Shown: one piece after another, positions 28,634-37,119 of the stretch
Position numbering within the stretch: position 1 is the stretch's first letter
How the letters are laid out: the number at the start of each line of letters is the position of its first letter
The notes under the pieces: model-generated
The model's database searches: none
What the model was told of the DNA's origin: nothing
The model's input: only the letters and a program-made list of their open reading frames with translations
Origin: Allorhodopirellula heiligendammensis
GTDB taxonomy: Bacteria; Planctomycetota; Planctomycetia; Pirellulales; Pirellulaceae
Assembly: GCF_007860105.1 (NCBI RefSeq)
Contig: NZ_SJPU01000003.1
Location: 248,001-312,000, forward strand
Reading direction: 5' to 3'
Length of the DNA: 64,000 nucleotides
Translations under genes and position numbers: made by a program

Positions 28634-29003
28634 AACTGTCCAATAAAACTGTCCAGTAAGATGTTTCCCGAAACATGAAAAGTCTTGCTGGCCCCTGCCA
28701 GGCCGGGGATTTTCGCAGTGCATGCGTTTTGCTAGCGAGTGGCGACGGCACGTTTGGGTAAGGGAAATGCGGTCCCAGGGCTCATCTTGGCCCGGGGCGA
28801 CGCGAGATTGCATTTTGGTTATATTGGAAATAGTTGCTGGAGAGGGCCAGCCCCGTGTTCGAATCGGTTCCCAACAGAACTCCCATCCACCAACCACCTT
28901 GCTGGCATGAGTTTATACTAGTGGCAGGCGGGGTGGATGCGGGTGGCTTGCCCGCGGGAAGTTCATCGAATCCGAATCACTCTCATCACGATCGAGGCCA
29001 TTG
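28634..29003. other. Intergenic region with tandem 13-mers and a palindrome
   Basis: About 370 bp. Two tandem 13-bp units (28633-28645 and 28646-28658, AAACTGTCCA then ATA or GTA) begin at the stop codon of the methyltransferase gene. A palindrome ATGTTTC-CC-GAAACAT at 28661-28676 follows 2 bp later. No T-run is seen. The rest has no recognised feature. Confidence 0.5.
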
Positions 29004-29663
29004 GTGACGAATGTAACGATCAAAGTTTTGCATGGATCGGACCGTGGCAAGATTTTTGAGAACATCAGCACGCCGTTGACCGTCGGGCGTGAAGAGGGCA
29101 ACGACATTCAGCTCAATGATGAGCGAGTCAGTCGCTGCCATCTGAAAATTCAGCGTGACAACGACCGACTGGTACTGACGGACCTGGACAGCACCAACGG
29201 CACCAAGGTCAATGGAGCCGAGTGCCAATTGAAAATTTTGCGGCACGGTGATCTGATCGCCGTCGGACGCAGTTTGATGCTGCTCGGCTCTGAAGAGCAA
29301 ATTGCCGAGCGGCTGCGGTCAATCGGTGGCGGCAGTGGCTCGCAAAGCCGTGATATCAAGTCCTCTGATGACTCCATCGCCGTGGAACTCCATCGGGCGC
29401 CCGAAGGCCAATTGCCCGTGGAGGCGATGCAGGTGGACGAATTGCCCGCGATCCCGGATGGGTTGACCCCTGGCCAAAAAGCGCAGCTCTGCGAAATATT
29501 AGACTATCTGCAACACCGACTTGAGCGACTGATTGAGACCGTTGAGACGGATGAAGCTACGGAACAGGTTTTGCTAAAACAAGCCGCATGGCAACGACTA
29601 CTGGATGTTCAATCACGTTTGGCGTCGTTGAACCGCTCGATCACCGACCCTCAATGGCCCTGA
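29004..29663 (+). CDS. FHA-domain protein
   Basis: GTG 29004 has GAGG 6 bases upstream and gives about 219 residues; a TTG one codon earlier is less well spaced. The FHA fold is complete: TPLTVGREEGNDIQL (Gly-Arg), VSRCHLKIQRDNDRL (Ser-x-x-His), then DLDSTNGTKVNG (the Asn-Gly) at residues 10-90. Such domains bind phosphothreonine peptides. The C-terminal half is helical (LRSIGGGSG linker, then QLCEILDYLQHRLERLIETV). No Ser/Thr kinase is adjacent. It precedes the BshC-like gene by 9 bp and is probably co-transcribed with it. Confidence 0.92.
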   Translation: MTNVTIKVLHGSDRGKIFENISTPLTVGREEGNDIQLNDERVSRCHLKIQRDNDRLVLTDLDSTNGTKVNGAECQLKILRHGDLIAVGRSLMLLGSEEQIAERLRSIGGGSGSQSRDIKSSDDSIAVELHRAPEGQLPVEAMQVDELPAIPDGLTPGQKAQLCEILDYLQHRLERLIETVETDEATEQVLLKQAAWQRLLDVQSRLASLNRSITDPQWP

Positions 29664-29672
29664 ATCATCGCT

Positions 29673-31385
29673 TTGACAGATACTCTCACACCGCACCCTT
29701 CCACGAAACGTCGCGACAGTTCCATGGACCCTGACTGGAACGACGTCCCCTGTGCCGATCGTCAACGAAAAACCCGCCCTGGTGAAGCTGCGGAGCCAGG
29801 GTACCTTGCCTACCGCGCCTGTAGCGACAACCACAGTGCTCTCATTGAGCCGCCGCTAGGGGATGCTGAGTTACTGCTCAAAGGTAACTTGGATCGCCAG
29901 CTCTCGAGTTTTTGGGCGGGCCTGCGGACGCAATCTCGCGCTCAATTGCTCGGCGATGCGCGGCAGTACACATCTGCCTATCGAGATGTTCCTGGTGCGA
30001 CGCAGACTGCCACAACGCCGCGTGACTCGACACCCATCGTGATGGCCGGTCATCAACCAACATTGTTCCACCCCGGCGTGTGGTTCAAGAATTTTGCGCT
30101 GCAACGCCTTGGTGGAGACCTCGGAGCGCATGCGATTAACTTAGTCATTGATAACGACGTGGCCGCCGGGCGTTCGATCCGGGTGCCGATGCGCGACGCG
30201 ATTGGACGTGTCTATTTCAGTTCGGTTCATTACGACGAAGGTGGCGCGGGGATTCCCTACGAGCAAGCCAAAATTCGCGACCTCCGTCAGTTCGACCGAT
30301 TTGATCAAGAGGTTCGCCACGCCATTGCACCACTCGTCGCGAACCCCTTGGTCAGTGAATTGTGGCCCCATGCGCGGGCGGCGATTCGACGCTGCGAAAT
30401 CGCCGGCTGTGCGTTGGCACAAGCTCGGCATCGGCTCGAAGCGGATCTGGGGTGGCAAACTCTCGAGATCCCGCTTGGTGTCGCTGTGCGAGGCCTTCCG
30501 TTTGCGAGATTCGTGATGGAAATGATCGACGATGCCGAGCGTTTCTGCCAGGTTTACAATGACGCTGCTGACCATTACCGGGCGTGGCATGGCATCCGCA
30601 GTACGGCGCACCCGGTGCCCAATCTGGGCCGGGAGGGTGATTGGCTAGAACTGCCGCTCTGGGTGTATGGGAACGATCATCCCACGCGCCGCGCCGTCTG
30701 GGTGCGTCGGCACGGCGGCCAGATCGAACTTAGTGATCGACGCAGCAGTGAGACTGCGCGACGGTCCCTTCTGCTGCCAGCGGACGACCGTGACGCGGCC
30801 GCAGAGGTGCTCGCAGAATCAGCATCGCCGGAGTTCAAACTTCGCCCCCGCGCATTGATGACCACCATGTTCGCCCGATTGCTGCTCAGCGATCTGTTTT
30901 TGCATGGGATCGGTGGTGGCAAATACGATCAGCTGGCCGACCGGATCATCTGCCATTTCTTTGGTGTGACGCCACCGGCATTGCAGGTTGTCTCGGCGAC
31001 AGTGCGATTACCAGGGCAAGATCGCGACCCCGAACGCCCCCACGCGATGCAGGTGCTCCAGAGCCGTATCCGCGACACGCAGTACCACGGCGAGTTATGG
31101 ACGCAGGCCACGGCCGGTCGCAGGCAACCGTTGGCACAGCGGAAACGGGAGCTGCTTGAACAGATGCCCTCCCAGGGTTCGCGCGCCCAGTGGCACCAGG
31201 ATATCACTCACGTGAATCGGGAGCTGGCCGCCGAGTTGCAGTTGCAGCGGCAGGAAATGCAGGCGGAGCTGCAGCGTTTACGGCTGGAGGCGAGCGAAGA
31301 ACAAATTCTGGCTAGCCGCGAGCTCTCGTTTTGTTTGTTCCCACGCCAAGATTTAGTGGCTGCGTTCGAGCAAATGTTGCGATAA
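29673..31385 (+). CDS. BshC-like protein (bacillithiol cysteine-ligase family, distant)
   Basis: 570 residues if TTG 29673 is used; ATG 29724 (MDPDWNDVPCADRQRK) is an alternative. Residues around 125 read IVMAGHQPTLFHPGVWFKN, comparable to the GQQ-G-LFGGPL loop of BshC; INLVIDNDVA matches the position of its EDHD strand. LRPRALMTTMFARLL then GIGGGKYDQLAD resembles the RPRAL and GGPGE-AY segments. The C-terminal helix region (LAAELQLQRQEMQAELQRL) fits the BshC coiled coil. BshC adds cysteine to GlcN-malate. The conservation is distant, so another acyl or amino acid ligation is possible. No other bsh genes are nearby. Confidence 0.65.
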   Translation: MTDTLTPHPSTKRRDSSMDPDWNDVPCADRQRKTRPGEAAEPGYLAYRACSDNHSALIEPPLGDAELLLKGNLDRQLSSFWAGLRTQSRAQLLGDARQYTSAYRDVPGATQTATTPRDSTPIVMAGHQPTLFHPGVWFKNFALQRLGGDLGAHAINLVIDNDVAAGRSIRVPMRDAIGRVYFSSVHYDEGGAGIPYEQAKIRDLRQFDRFDQEVRHAIAPLVANPLVSELWPHARAAIRRCEIAGCALAQARHRLEADLGWQTLEIPLGVAVRGLPFARFVMEMIDDAERFCQVYNDAADHYRAWHGIRSTAHPVPNLGREGDWLELPLWVYGNDHPTRRAVWVRRHGGQIELSDRRSSETARRSLLLPADDRDAAAEVLAESASPEFKLRPRALMTTMFARLLLSDLFLHGIGGGKYDQLADRIICHFFGVTPPALQVVSATVRLPGQDRDPERPHAMQVLQSRIRDTQYHGELWTQATAGRRQPLAQRKRELLEQMPSQGSRAQWHQDITHVNRELAAELQLQRQEMQAELQRLRLEASEEQILASRELSFCLFPRQDLVAAFEQMLR

Positions 31386-31446
31386 CCCCATGTTTGGCGT
31401 TGCCGACGCGAGAAAATTCGCTATTCTGCCGGTCCGCAAAACTGTC

Positions 31447-31468
31447 GGGGCCATTCAGCCCCTTTTTT
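31447..31468 (+). terminator. Short rho-independent terminator upstream of rpmJ
   Basis: GGGGC (31447-31451) pairs with GCCCC (31458-31462), loop 6 nt, followed by six T residues. It lies 60 bp after the BshC-like stop and 28 bp before rpmJ, so it may end the first transcript or act as an attenuator for rpmJ. Confidence 0.6.
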
Positions 31469-31496
31469 AATCGCTCACTAACCGAGAATCCCACCC

Positions 31497-31649
31497 ATGA
31501 AGGTCGTCAGCAGCATCGGCGCGTTGAAGTACCGCCACCCGGATTGCCAAGTGGTCAAACGCCGTGGCCGAATTTATGTGATCTGCAAGAGCAATCCAAA
31601 GTTCAAGGTTCGCCAAGGTGGCGCAAAGATCAAGAAAGCCCGTCGCTAA
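31497..31649 (+). CDS. rpmJ: 50S ribosomal protein L36 (RpmJ), zinc-independent type
   Basis: A 50-residue basic protein from ATG 31497 ([20 protein letters not shown]). [19 protein letters not shown] matches L36 well. Of the four zinc ligands (C-x2-C-x12-C-x4-H), the first is His and the last is Phe, so this is the zinc-free (YkgO-like, C-minus) paralog. It has about 12 extra C-terminal residues ending KIKKARR. It sits alone, outside any ribosomal protein operon. Confidence 0.95.
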   Translation: MKVVSSIGALKYRHPDCQVVKRRGRIYVICKSNPKFKVRQGGAKIKKARR

Positions 31650-31975
31650 GCAACCTGTTGGGTTCATTTCTCAACTGCTGAGCGAAGGAATTAATCTCAC
31701 CTCTCGTCGCGAAGATAGGCCAGGGGTGTCGCGCAAACGTCATTCGGTTTGCAGCGTTGCCTAACCCGACCGGCCAGTGAAGCCGGTGTCCACATGAGGG
31801 GTTAGCGAAGTGCCTGTCGAACTGCGCCAAGCAGTTCATTCTTGTCTAGGCCATTTCGAGTATTTCTGGTGATGGCGTGCGAAACTTCGCGCACGCAGGG
31901 GGGTTGTACAAGGGACTTAACTAATCTTGTGGGCGCTAGCTTCGCCCTACCTCTTTCTCTCTTGTAGGCCCCCGA
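31650..31975. other. Intergenic region with two stable hairpins
   Basis: 326 bp downstream of rpmJ. A nested structure pairs CTAACCC (31761-31767) with GGGTTAG (31799-31805) around an inner 6-bp stem ACCGGC/GCCGGT (31769-31787). A second stem GCGTGCG (31875-31881) pairs with CGCACGC (31890-31896). Neither has a T-run. No open frame here looks coding. Confidence 0.5.
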
Positions 31976-32911
31976 ATGAAGACACGTTTTTTTACTGGTG
32001 TTGCTGCTCTGGTCGCGATCACGGTCGTGTTAGAGGTTTCTGAAGTCCAAACAGCATTTGCGCAGCCGCCCGGTCGTACCGACAATGGTGGCGGGCGAGG
32101 TGCGGGTGGTCGCCAAGGTGGTGGCGGCCAACGCGGTTTCGGTGGTGGTGGCATGATGCGTGGCGGCGACCCGGTGATGGGCTTGCTGCGTTCACCCGAA
32201 GTTCGCGAAGAACTCAAAATCGATGCGGAGCAGGAAGCTGCCATTACCAAAATCGAACGACAGGTTCGTGATCAACCACGGGGCGAAGGCGATGCCGACA
32301 CTCGTAATTTCGATTTCCGAAATGCGAGCGAAGAAGAACGCCAAAAGTTCTTCGCGAAAATGCAAGCCGCACAAAAAGAACAAGCCGCGAAATCACGTGA
32401 GCTTCTCGAAGAAGTGCTCATGCCGACTCAACTGCAACGGCTCGATCAACTGGCGCTGCAGCAGCGCGGTGTGATGGCTCTCGGTGATGCCGAAGTTCAA
32501 AAAGAACTCGGCATGACCTCGCAACAAGTTGCGAAACTGGACCAAGTCCGCAGCGAGCAAGAGTCCGCCATGCGTGACAAGATGCAGGAATTGATGCAGT
32601 CAGGTGACCGAGACTCCATGCGGGAAAAAATGACCGAATTCCGCGACGAAGTTGAAGAGTCGGTAACAGACGTTTTGACTGCCGAACAAAAAGCCAAGTT
32701 CAAAGAAATGAAGGGCACCGAATTTGATTTTGGCGACCGTGGTGGCCGTGGTGGTGATCGTGGCGGTGATCGTGGCGGAGTCGGTGGAGGTCGCGGTGGC
32801 GACGCTGCTGGTGGTCGCGGCGGTGCAGGTGGCGGACGTGGTGGCCGCGGCGGTGCTGGCGGCGGACGTGGCGGTGCCGGCGGTGGGCGGGGCAACGCGT
32901 CGGACAACTAG
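31976..32911 (+). CDS. Exported RGG-rich protein with a helical Spy/LTXXQ-like core
   Basis: 311 residues starting MKTRFFTGVAALVAITVVLE with signal cleavage after AFAQ. Residues 30-65 are Gly/Arg/Gln-rich. The core (residues 65-250) is all-helical with heptad-like charged segments: RSPEVREELKIDAEQEAAI, then QKELGMTSQQVAKLDQVRSE and DVLTAEQKAKFKEMKG. The LT-EQ/MT--Q spacing resembles Spy/CpxP LTXXQ proteins. The tail of about 55 residues is a run of RGG and GGGRGG units. RGG tails bind RNA in other systems, but here the protein is exported, so surface or matrix roles are more likely. The function is unknown. Confidence 0.8.
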   Translation: MKTRFFTGVAALVAITVVLEVSEVQTAFAQPPGRTDNGGGRGAGGRQGGGGQRGFGGGGMMRGGDPVMGLLRSPEVREELKIDAEQEAAITKIERQVRDQPRGEGDADTRNFDFRNASEEERQKFFAKMQAAQKEQAAKSRELLEEVLMPTQLQRLDQLALQQRGVMALGDAEVQKELGMTSQQVAKLDQVRSEQESAMRDKMQELMQSGDRDSMREKMTEFRDEVEESVTDVLTAEQKAKFKEMKGTEFDFGDRGGRGGDRGGDRGGVGGGRGGDAAGGRGGAGGGRGGRGGAGGGRGGAGGGRGNASDN

Positions 32912-32968
32912 GTCCGGCGAAGCTGGCGACCCTCGGTGGCCAGTCCCACTTTTCAATCAGAAAACGCG

Positions 32969-32995
32969 GTCGAGCTGTGGGCAACCCAGCTCGAC
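32969..32995 (+). terminator. Hairpin after the RGG-rich gene
   Basis: Perfect 9-bp stem GTCGAGCTG (32969-32977) with CAGCTCGAC (32987-32995), loop 9 nt. No T-run. It lies 57 bp after the stop and 7 bp before the longer hairpin. Confidence 0.5.
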
Positions 32996-33002
32996 GCGGC
33001 AT

Positions 33003-33056
33003 TGCGGGCCAACGGTCCGGCGGTTTGCACTCAAACAGCCGGTCCGTTGGCCCGCA
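33003..33056 (+). repeat. Long inverted repeat (25-bp stem, 4-nt loop)
   Basis: Left arm 33003-33027 (TGCGGGCCAACGGTCCGGCG and five more) pairs with 33032-33056 at 23 of 25 positions around CACT. It is far longer than a normal terminator and has no U-tract. It is a candidate bidirectional terminator, mRNA-stabilising structure or REP-type element. Confidence 0.8.
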
Positions 33057-33337
33057 TTTCGTAGTCGTTTCTCCGGCGTTCCACGCTCGTCAGGCGGTGC
33101 GAGTGGATCCTCGTTTCATTACCCGTTAGCGTTCCCGTCGAGCAAGGCATCTGTGTAGGCGCGTGGCGGCAAAATCAGCGGGCACACCGATCGCAACGGA
33201 TTGTCGTATGGCGGATGCGCTGGGGGCTGGCGTGATTCGATTTTCGGCGGCACGATGGATGTCGTATTTCATTATTATCCCGGCCGCATTTCCGCCACGC
33301 AACGCGGGAGCGTGGGAACACTTGATTTCATGGCGAT

Positions 33338-34531
33338 ATGACCACGACCAACGTATCCACCGCCCAATGGACGACTCAGGCTCCATTTGATGTCCAGCCG
33401 CGAACGCGTTTAATTTTTGGTCCGGGATCTTCTACCCGAATTGCCGAGCTCTCGCTTTCGCTGGGAGCCAAGCGGGTGATGGTTGTCAGTGATGCGGGAA
33501 TTGTCGCTGCAGGTCATTTTCAGCAAATCGCCGATTCGCTGCGGCGGGCGGGGTTGGTAGTGGGGTCTTTCCACGATTTCGCCGAAAATCCAACGTCTGC
33601 CATGGTCGATGCTGGCGTGGTTTCCGCAGCAGCGTTTGCACCCGATCTGCTGATCGGTCTGGGCGGAGGCAGCAGCCTGGATTGCTGCAAGGGTATTAAT
33701 TTCGTTTATAGCTGTGGGGGCAGGATCCACGACTATCACGGAGTTGGCAAGGCAACGTCGGACTTGTTGCCGATGATCGCGGTCCCGACGACGGGTGGCA
33801 CCGGCAGTGAGACGCAAAGTTTCGCATTGATCAGTGATCATGAGACTCACACCAAGATGGCTTGCGGTGATCCCCGGGCCGCTTGTCGCATTGCAGTACT
33901 CGATCCTGAACTGACCGTAACCATGCCCGCCCGGGTGACGAGCTTGACAGGCATCGATGCGATCTCTCACGCCATCGAGACCTATGTGACCGTTCGTAGA
34001 AACGCGATGTCCACGACGTATAGTCGCAGCTCGTTTGGATTGCTAGCCAAGTCCTTCTTGAGAGTGTTGCAGGCACCCGATGATTTAGTCGCTCGGGGCG
34101 ACATGCAGTTAGGCGCTTCGTTGGCCGGAATGGCGATTGAAACCTCCATGCTCGGCGCCGCCCACGCGACGGCGAATCCATTGACCGCACGGCACGACAT
34201 TGTGCATGGACAAGCGGTCGGATTGATGTTGCCGGCAGTCATTCGGTTCAACGGAACCAAGCATGCGCTGTGGTACGCCGAGCTGCTGCGAGAGATCGCA
34301 CTTCCAGGAGATCCACCGCTGCGTGTGGAGGATGCCCCAGATCGCTTGGCTGACTTGGTCGCAGGATGGGTCCGATCAGCCGGACTGGCAACGTCGCTTG
34401 GGGCACTGTCGATTCCAACGTCGCAACTGGACGTTTTTGTTGAGGATGCTCTGCAGCAGTGGACGGGTACGTTCAACCCGATCGCGTTGGACACCGAGTC
34501 AGTACGAGGATTGTATCAGGATGTGGCGTAG
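33338..34531 (+). CDS. Iron-containing (group III) alcohol dehydrogenase
   Basis: A 397-residue cytoplasmic NAD(P)-dependent oxidoreductase. The N-terminal Rossmann region has FGPGSSTRIAEL and LIGLGGGSSLDCCKGINF (nucleotide-binding GGGS). PTTGGTGSETQSFALISD is the family signature. Metal ligands are visible as Asp in the GIDAISHAIETYV region with its His, and the later histidines in GAAHATANPLTARHDIVHG. The substrate is unknown. It stands alone, 125 bp before the TPR-like gene. Confidence 0.93.
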   Translation: MTTTNVSTAQWTTQAPFDVQPRTRLIFGPGSSTRIAELSLSLGAKRVMVVSDAGIVAAGHFQQIADSLRRAGLVVGSFHDFAENPTSAMVDAGVVSAAAFAPDLLIGLGGGSSLDCCKGINFVYSCGGRIHDYHGVGKATSDLLPMIAVPTTGGTGSETQSFALISDHETHTKMACGDPRAACRIAVLDPELTVTMPARVTSLTGIDAISHAIETYVTVRRNAMSTTYSRSSFGLLAKSFLRVLQAPDDLVARGDMQLGASLAGMAIETSMLGAAHATANPLTARHDIVHGQAVGLMLPAVIRFNGTKHALWYAELLREIALPGDPPLRVEDAPDRLADLVAGWVRSAGLATSLGALSIPTSQLDVFVEDALQQWTGTFNPIALDTESVRGLYQDVA

Positions 34532-34657
34532 AGATCCCATCGGTGCTGCGAAAACGCGATGTGCTGGCTAAGGGGCCGATGAGACCAACCCCGCTGTGCG
34601 GTTTGCGTTATAGTGATAGGGCCCCACACCTCTTCTTCGAAGGTCGCGTTCCGTCCG

Positions 34658-35410
34658 ATGTCATCACCCGCTCATCCCGCAGGAGATTCGTCTGAGAAAT
34701 CGACTCCCCACGCAGCGACCGGAGGGCCGAATCGACGGCAGGCCTTGGAGCGTCGGCTTAAAGACGCCCGGACGGATCGTGAAGCGTACTTTGAACTTGC
34801 GGCGATCTACCGCAGCGAGGGACGCCCCATGCAAGCGACGAAGATTCTCAAGCAGGGATGCGAGGTATTTCCCGATGATCTCGATTTGCTGTGGGAATTT
34901 GAAGAGGCTCAGCTGGCCCGTTCGATCCAGCAATTAACCGAGGTTCGTGAAATGGCAGCGAAAGCAAAAAACGCTGCCTTCGATCAAGACCTCGATCGCT
35001 GTTCGATGGATTGGGCGAATTGCCGCGTGAAAGTCTGCCGGGCTCGATTGAACCGCGATCCCTCGCTGCAGCATTTTCGACTTGTCCTCGGCGAGGCCCT
35101 CTATGATCTCGAAAAGCATGCCGAGGCAATCAACGAGCTCGAGCCGCTGCTAGCAAATGACAACCATAGTTCCGCAGCAGCCTATTGGATCGGGAAGTGC
35201 CATTTGGTGTTAGGTAGTGATATCGAATCGATGCACTGGTTCCGAATTGCCTCCATGCGGCGTAGCGTCACGTCGCCACCGAAGGTCCGCATCGCGGCAC
35301 TGAGAATGTTGATCGATCTGGCGGAGCGTCACGGCGTGGCAGCGACGCATGAATTGTACAAATCAACTTTGGCATCGGTCTTAGAATCCGCCCATGTCCA
35401 TCACACGTAG
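34658..35410 (+). CDS. TPR-like cytoplasmic protein
   Basis: ATG 34658 (MSSPAHPAGDSSEKSTPHAA) gives 250 residues; an upstream ATG at 34613 is possible. Repeated helical pairs of the TPR type are visible: AYFELAAIYRSEGRPMQATKIL near residue 50, LVLGEALYDLEKHAEAINEL and AYWIGKCHLVLGSDIESMHW. There is no signal peptide. It lies 12 bp before the WXG100-like gene and is probably co-transcribed, so the two may act together. Confidence 0.8.
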   Translation: MSSPAHPAGDSSEKSTPHAATGGPNRRQALERRLKDARTDREAYFELAAIYRSEGRPMQATKILKQGCEVFPDDLDLLWEFEEAQLARSIQQLTEVREMAAKAKNAAFDQDLDRCSMDWANCRVKVCRARLNRDPSLQHFRLVLGEALYDLEKHAEAINELEPLLANDNHSSAAAYWIGKCHLVLGSDIESMHWFRIASMRRSVTSPPKVRIAALRMLIDLAERHGVAATHELYKSTLASVLESAHVHHT

Positions 35411-35422
35411 GAGCATTTCTCG

Positions 35423-35692
35423 ATGAGTCAAGCAATCGGAGATCCCGACCAGATCCGCCAATTTGCCGCCCAACTCTCACAGTTCACCGAGGAACTTCGG
35501 CAGCGTGGCGGATCACTCGCGGCACAGATGAATCAGCTCGAGCAGTCGTGGCGGGACGAACAGCAGCGAAAATTCAGCCAAGAATTTCAAGATCAACTGC
35601 GTCAGCTGCAACGATTAGTCCAGGCAACCAATCAACATGTCCCGTATCTGCTTCGCAAAGCAGAGCAACTCGATCAGTATTTAGGGCGGTAA
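35423..35692 (+). CDS. WXG100-like small helical protein
   Basis: An 89-residue all-helical protein with the length and hairpin layout of ESAT-6/WXG100 proteins: helix 1 QIRQFAAQLSQFTEELRQRG, a turn at QLEQSWRDEQQRKF with Trp 43, and helix 2 FQDQLRQLQRLVQATNQHV. The WxG Gly is replaced by Asp (WRD), and there is no YxxxD export signal at the C-terminus. Related proteins are common in Planctomycetes without classic EccC genes. It follows the TPR-like gene. Export and partners are unknown. Confidence 0.8.
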   Translation: MSQAIGDPDQIRQFAAQLSQFTEELRQRGGSLAAQMNQLEQSWRDEQQRKFSQEFQDQLRQLQRLVQATNQHVPYLLRKAEQLDQYLGR

Positions 35693-35844
35693 CCACTACA
35701 CTACTTGCAATCATGTGGCGGACCTGCAAGCATTTTCAAACGCAACGAAGTGGCGACAGACGCCATGAATGCCGATCCTAAACGCTGCCCGTTGTGTTGG
35801 GCCCCTAACCGTTTCCTTCCTCACTTTCCAATGGTTTTGATTCG

Positions 35845-36909
35845 ATGAGCCAACATCCTCATTCTTTCCCCAAACTGCACAACGCAGCTTGGCCGGGCGT
35901 GGTCGGCAAAGGTGACGACGATGCAAACCCGGTGATTTCACTTGATGAGATGCTGGATCTAACCGCGGCTGCGGAAGTCGATGGCCGTAAATTTGACGGT
36001 GTCGACGTTTTTCTGTCCGAGCCTCACATCTCGATCGACGCTACCGACGAAGACCTCGAACTGGTGGCAGAGAAGGTCCGCAGCCGCAACCTCGACATCG
36101 GCACGGTCGTCGCGCCCGTGTGGACGCCGACGGGCGGCGGTAGCGCTGCGGGGAGCCCAGAGGAGGTCGAGGCGTTTCTGACACAGGTCCGCAAGGGCTG
36201 CGAGATCGGTCGCAAACTGCGGGAACTCGGCGTTCGGCCCCATGGTGTGGTCCGGATTGACAGCGCGACACCAACCGCTCAGTGGTTCGAAGCACCTGAG
36301 AAAAACCAAAGTACGATTGCAGATACTTTCAAAGCTGCCTGCGATATCGCCGAGGAATATGACGAGCGGCTTGCCGCAGAAGGCGAGATCTGCTGGGGGG
36401 GAATGCACAGCTGGCGATCGATGGTCGATTTGCTCGAACGAGTTGGCCATCCCGAAAGGCTCGGTTTTCAGGCCGACATGGCGCATACCCTGTTGTATCT
36501 ACTCGGTTACAACGCGCCTGAGGACGCGATCCTACCACGAGATTTTGATTGGCAGGACGAAGAGAAAAAGACCGCTGCTTTGCACGAACTGACCCACGCT
36601 CTCCGGCCCTGGACGATTGACTTCCACGTCGCTCAAAACGACGCAACGGTGCACGGCACTGGCAGCCATGATAAGACGGGACGACACTGTTTGCCGAACG
36701 ACCCCAATGGCAAACTCAATATTCCCGTCGATGCCGCCCACTGGTTGCGAGATGAGCACGGTGATGTGCTCCAGGTTTGCCGGCACATTTGCTGGGACGG
36801 CTGCATGTTCCCCAACGACGTCATGCACCAAGCTGAGACGTGGAACGGGATTCTCGCTGCGATGCTCAGCGTCCAAGATGCACACGGTTGGAATGAGCCA
36901 TCGGCGTAG
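35845..36909 (+). CDS. Sugar phosphate isomerase/epimerase-like TIM-barrel protein
   Basis: 354 residues, no signal peptide, start ATG 35845 (MSQHPHSFPKLHNAAWPGVV). The xylose isomerase-like (AP_endonuc_2) barrel is suggested by GVDVFLSEPHISIDATDEDL, GTVVAPVWTPTGGG, EEYDERLAAEGEICWGGMHS with a likely metal-binding Glu, GFQADMAHTLLYLLGYNAP (Asp/His) and TIDFHVAQNDATVHGTGSHD. It probably isomerises or epimerises a sugar or inositol derivative. A Gfo/Idh/MocA oxidoreductase follows 210 bp downstream, a common pairing in inositol and sugar catabolism. Confidence 0.85.
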   Translation: MSQHPHSFPKLHNAAWPGVVGKGDDDANPVISLDEMLDLTAAAEVDGRKFDGVDVFLSEPHISIDATDEDLELVAEKVRSRNLDIGTVVAPVWTPTGGGSAAGSPEEVEAFLTQVRKGCEIGRKLRELGVRPHGVVRIDSATPTAQWFEAPEKNQSTIADTFKAACDIAEEYDERLAAEGEICWGGMHSWRSMVDLLERVGHPERLGFQADMAHTLLYLLGYNAPEDAILPRDFDWQDEEKKTAALHELTHALRPWTIDFHVAQNDATVHGTGSHDKTGRHCLPNDPNGKLNIPVDAAHWLRDEHGDVLQVCRHICWDGCMFPNDVMHQAETWNGILAAMLSVQDAHGWNEPSA

Positions 36910-37119
36910 GTCCGATGGGACCCAAACCTGACTTCGACCAGTCATTCATTGGCAGATTATGCTTGATGCCCCAGTCGCCACCGCACCGCGTGGCCCTGGG
37001 GTGCTCAAACTTCTTGACGCGATGGAATCGCGGTGTTGTCTTTGGAATGCCTGACGCTCTGAAGACGATGGCTGGTAAACATAATTCACTTACTTTTTTA
37101 TCAAGGCAAACACGAGAGT

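Larger units (their letters stand above)
32912..33337. other. Intergenic region with two strong hairpins
   Basis: About 425 bp between the RGG-rich gene and the alcohol dehydrogenase. It contains the hairpins at 32969-32995 and 33003-33056. The rest shows no recognised gene or site. Confidence 0.5.

Noticed and set aside
32497-32907. Long Pro/Arg-rich open frame on the minus strand opposite the RGG tail
   Set aside because: It is the reverse complement of GGT/CGT codon repeats and has no signal, start context or domain.
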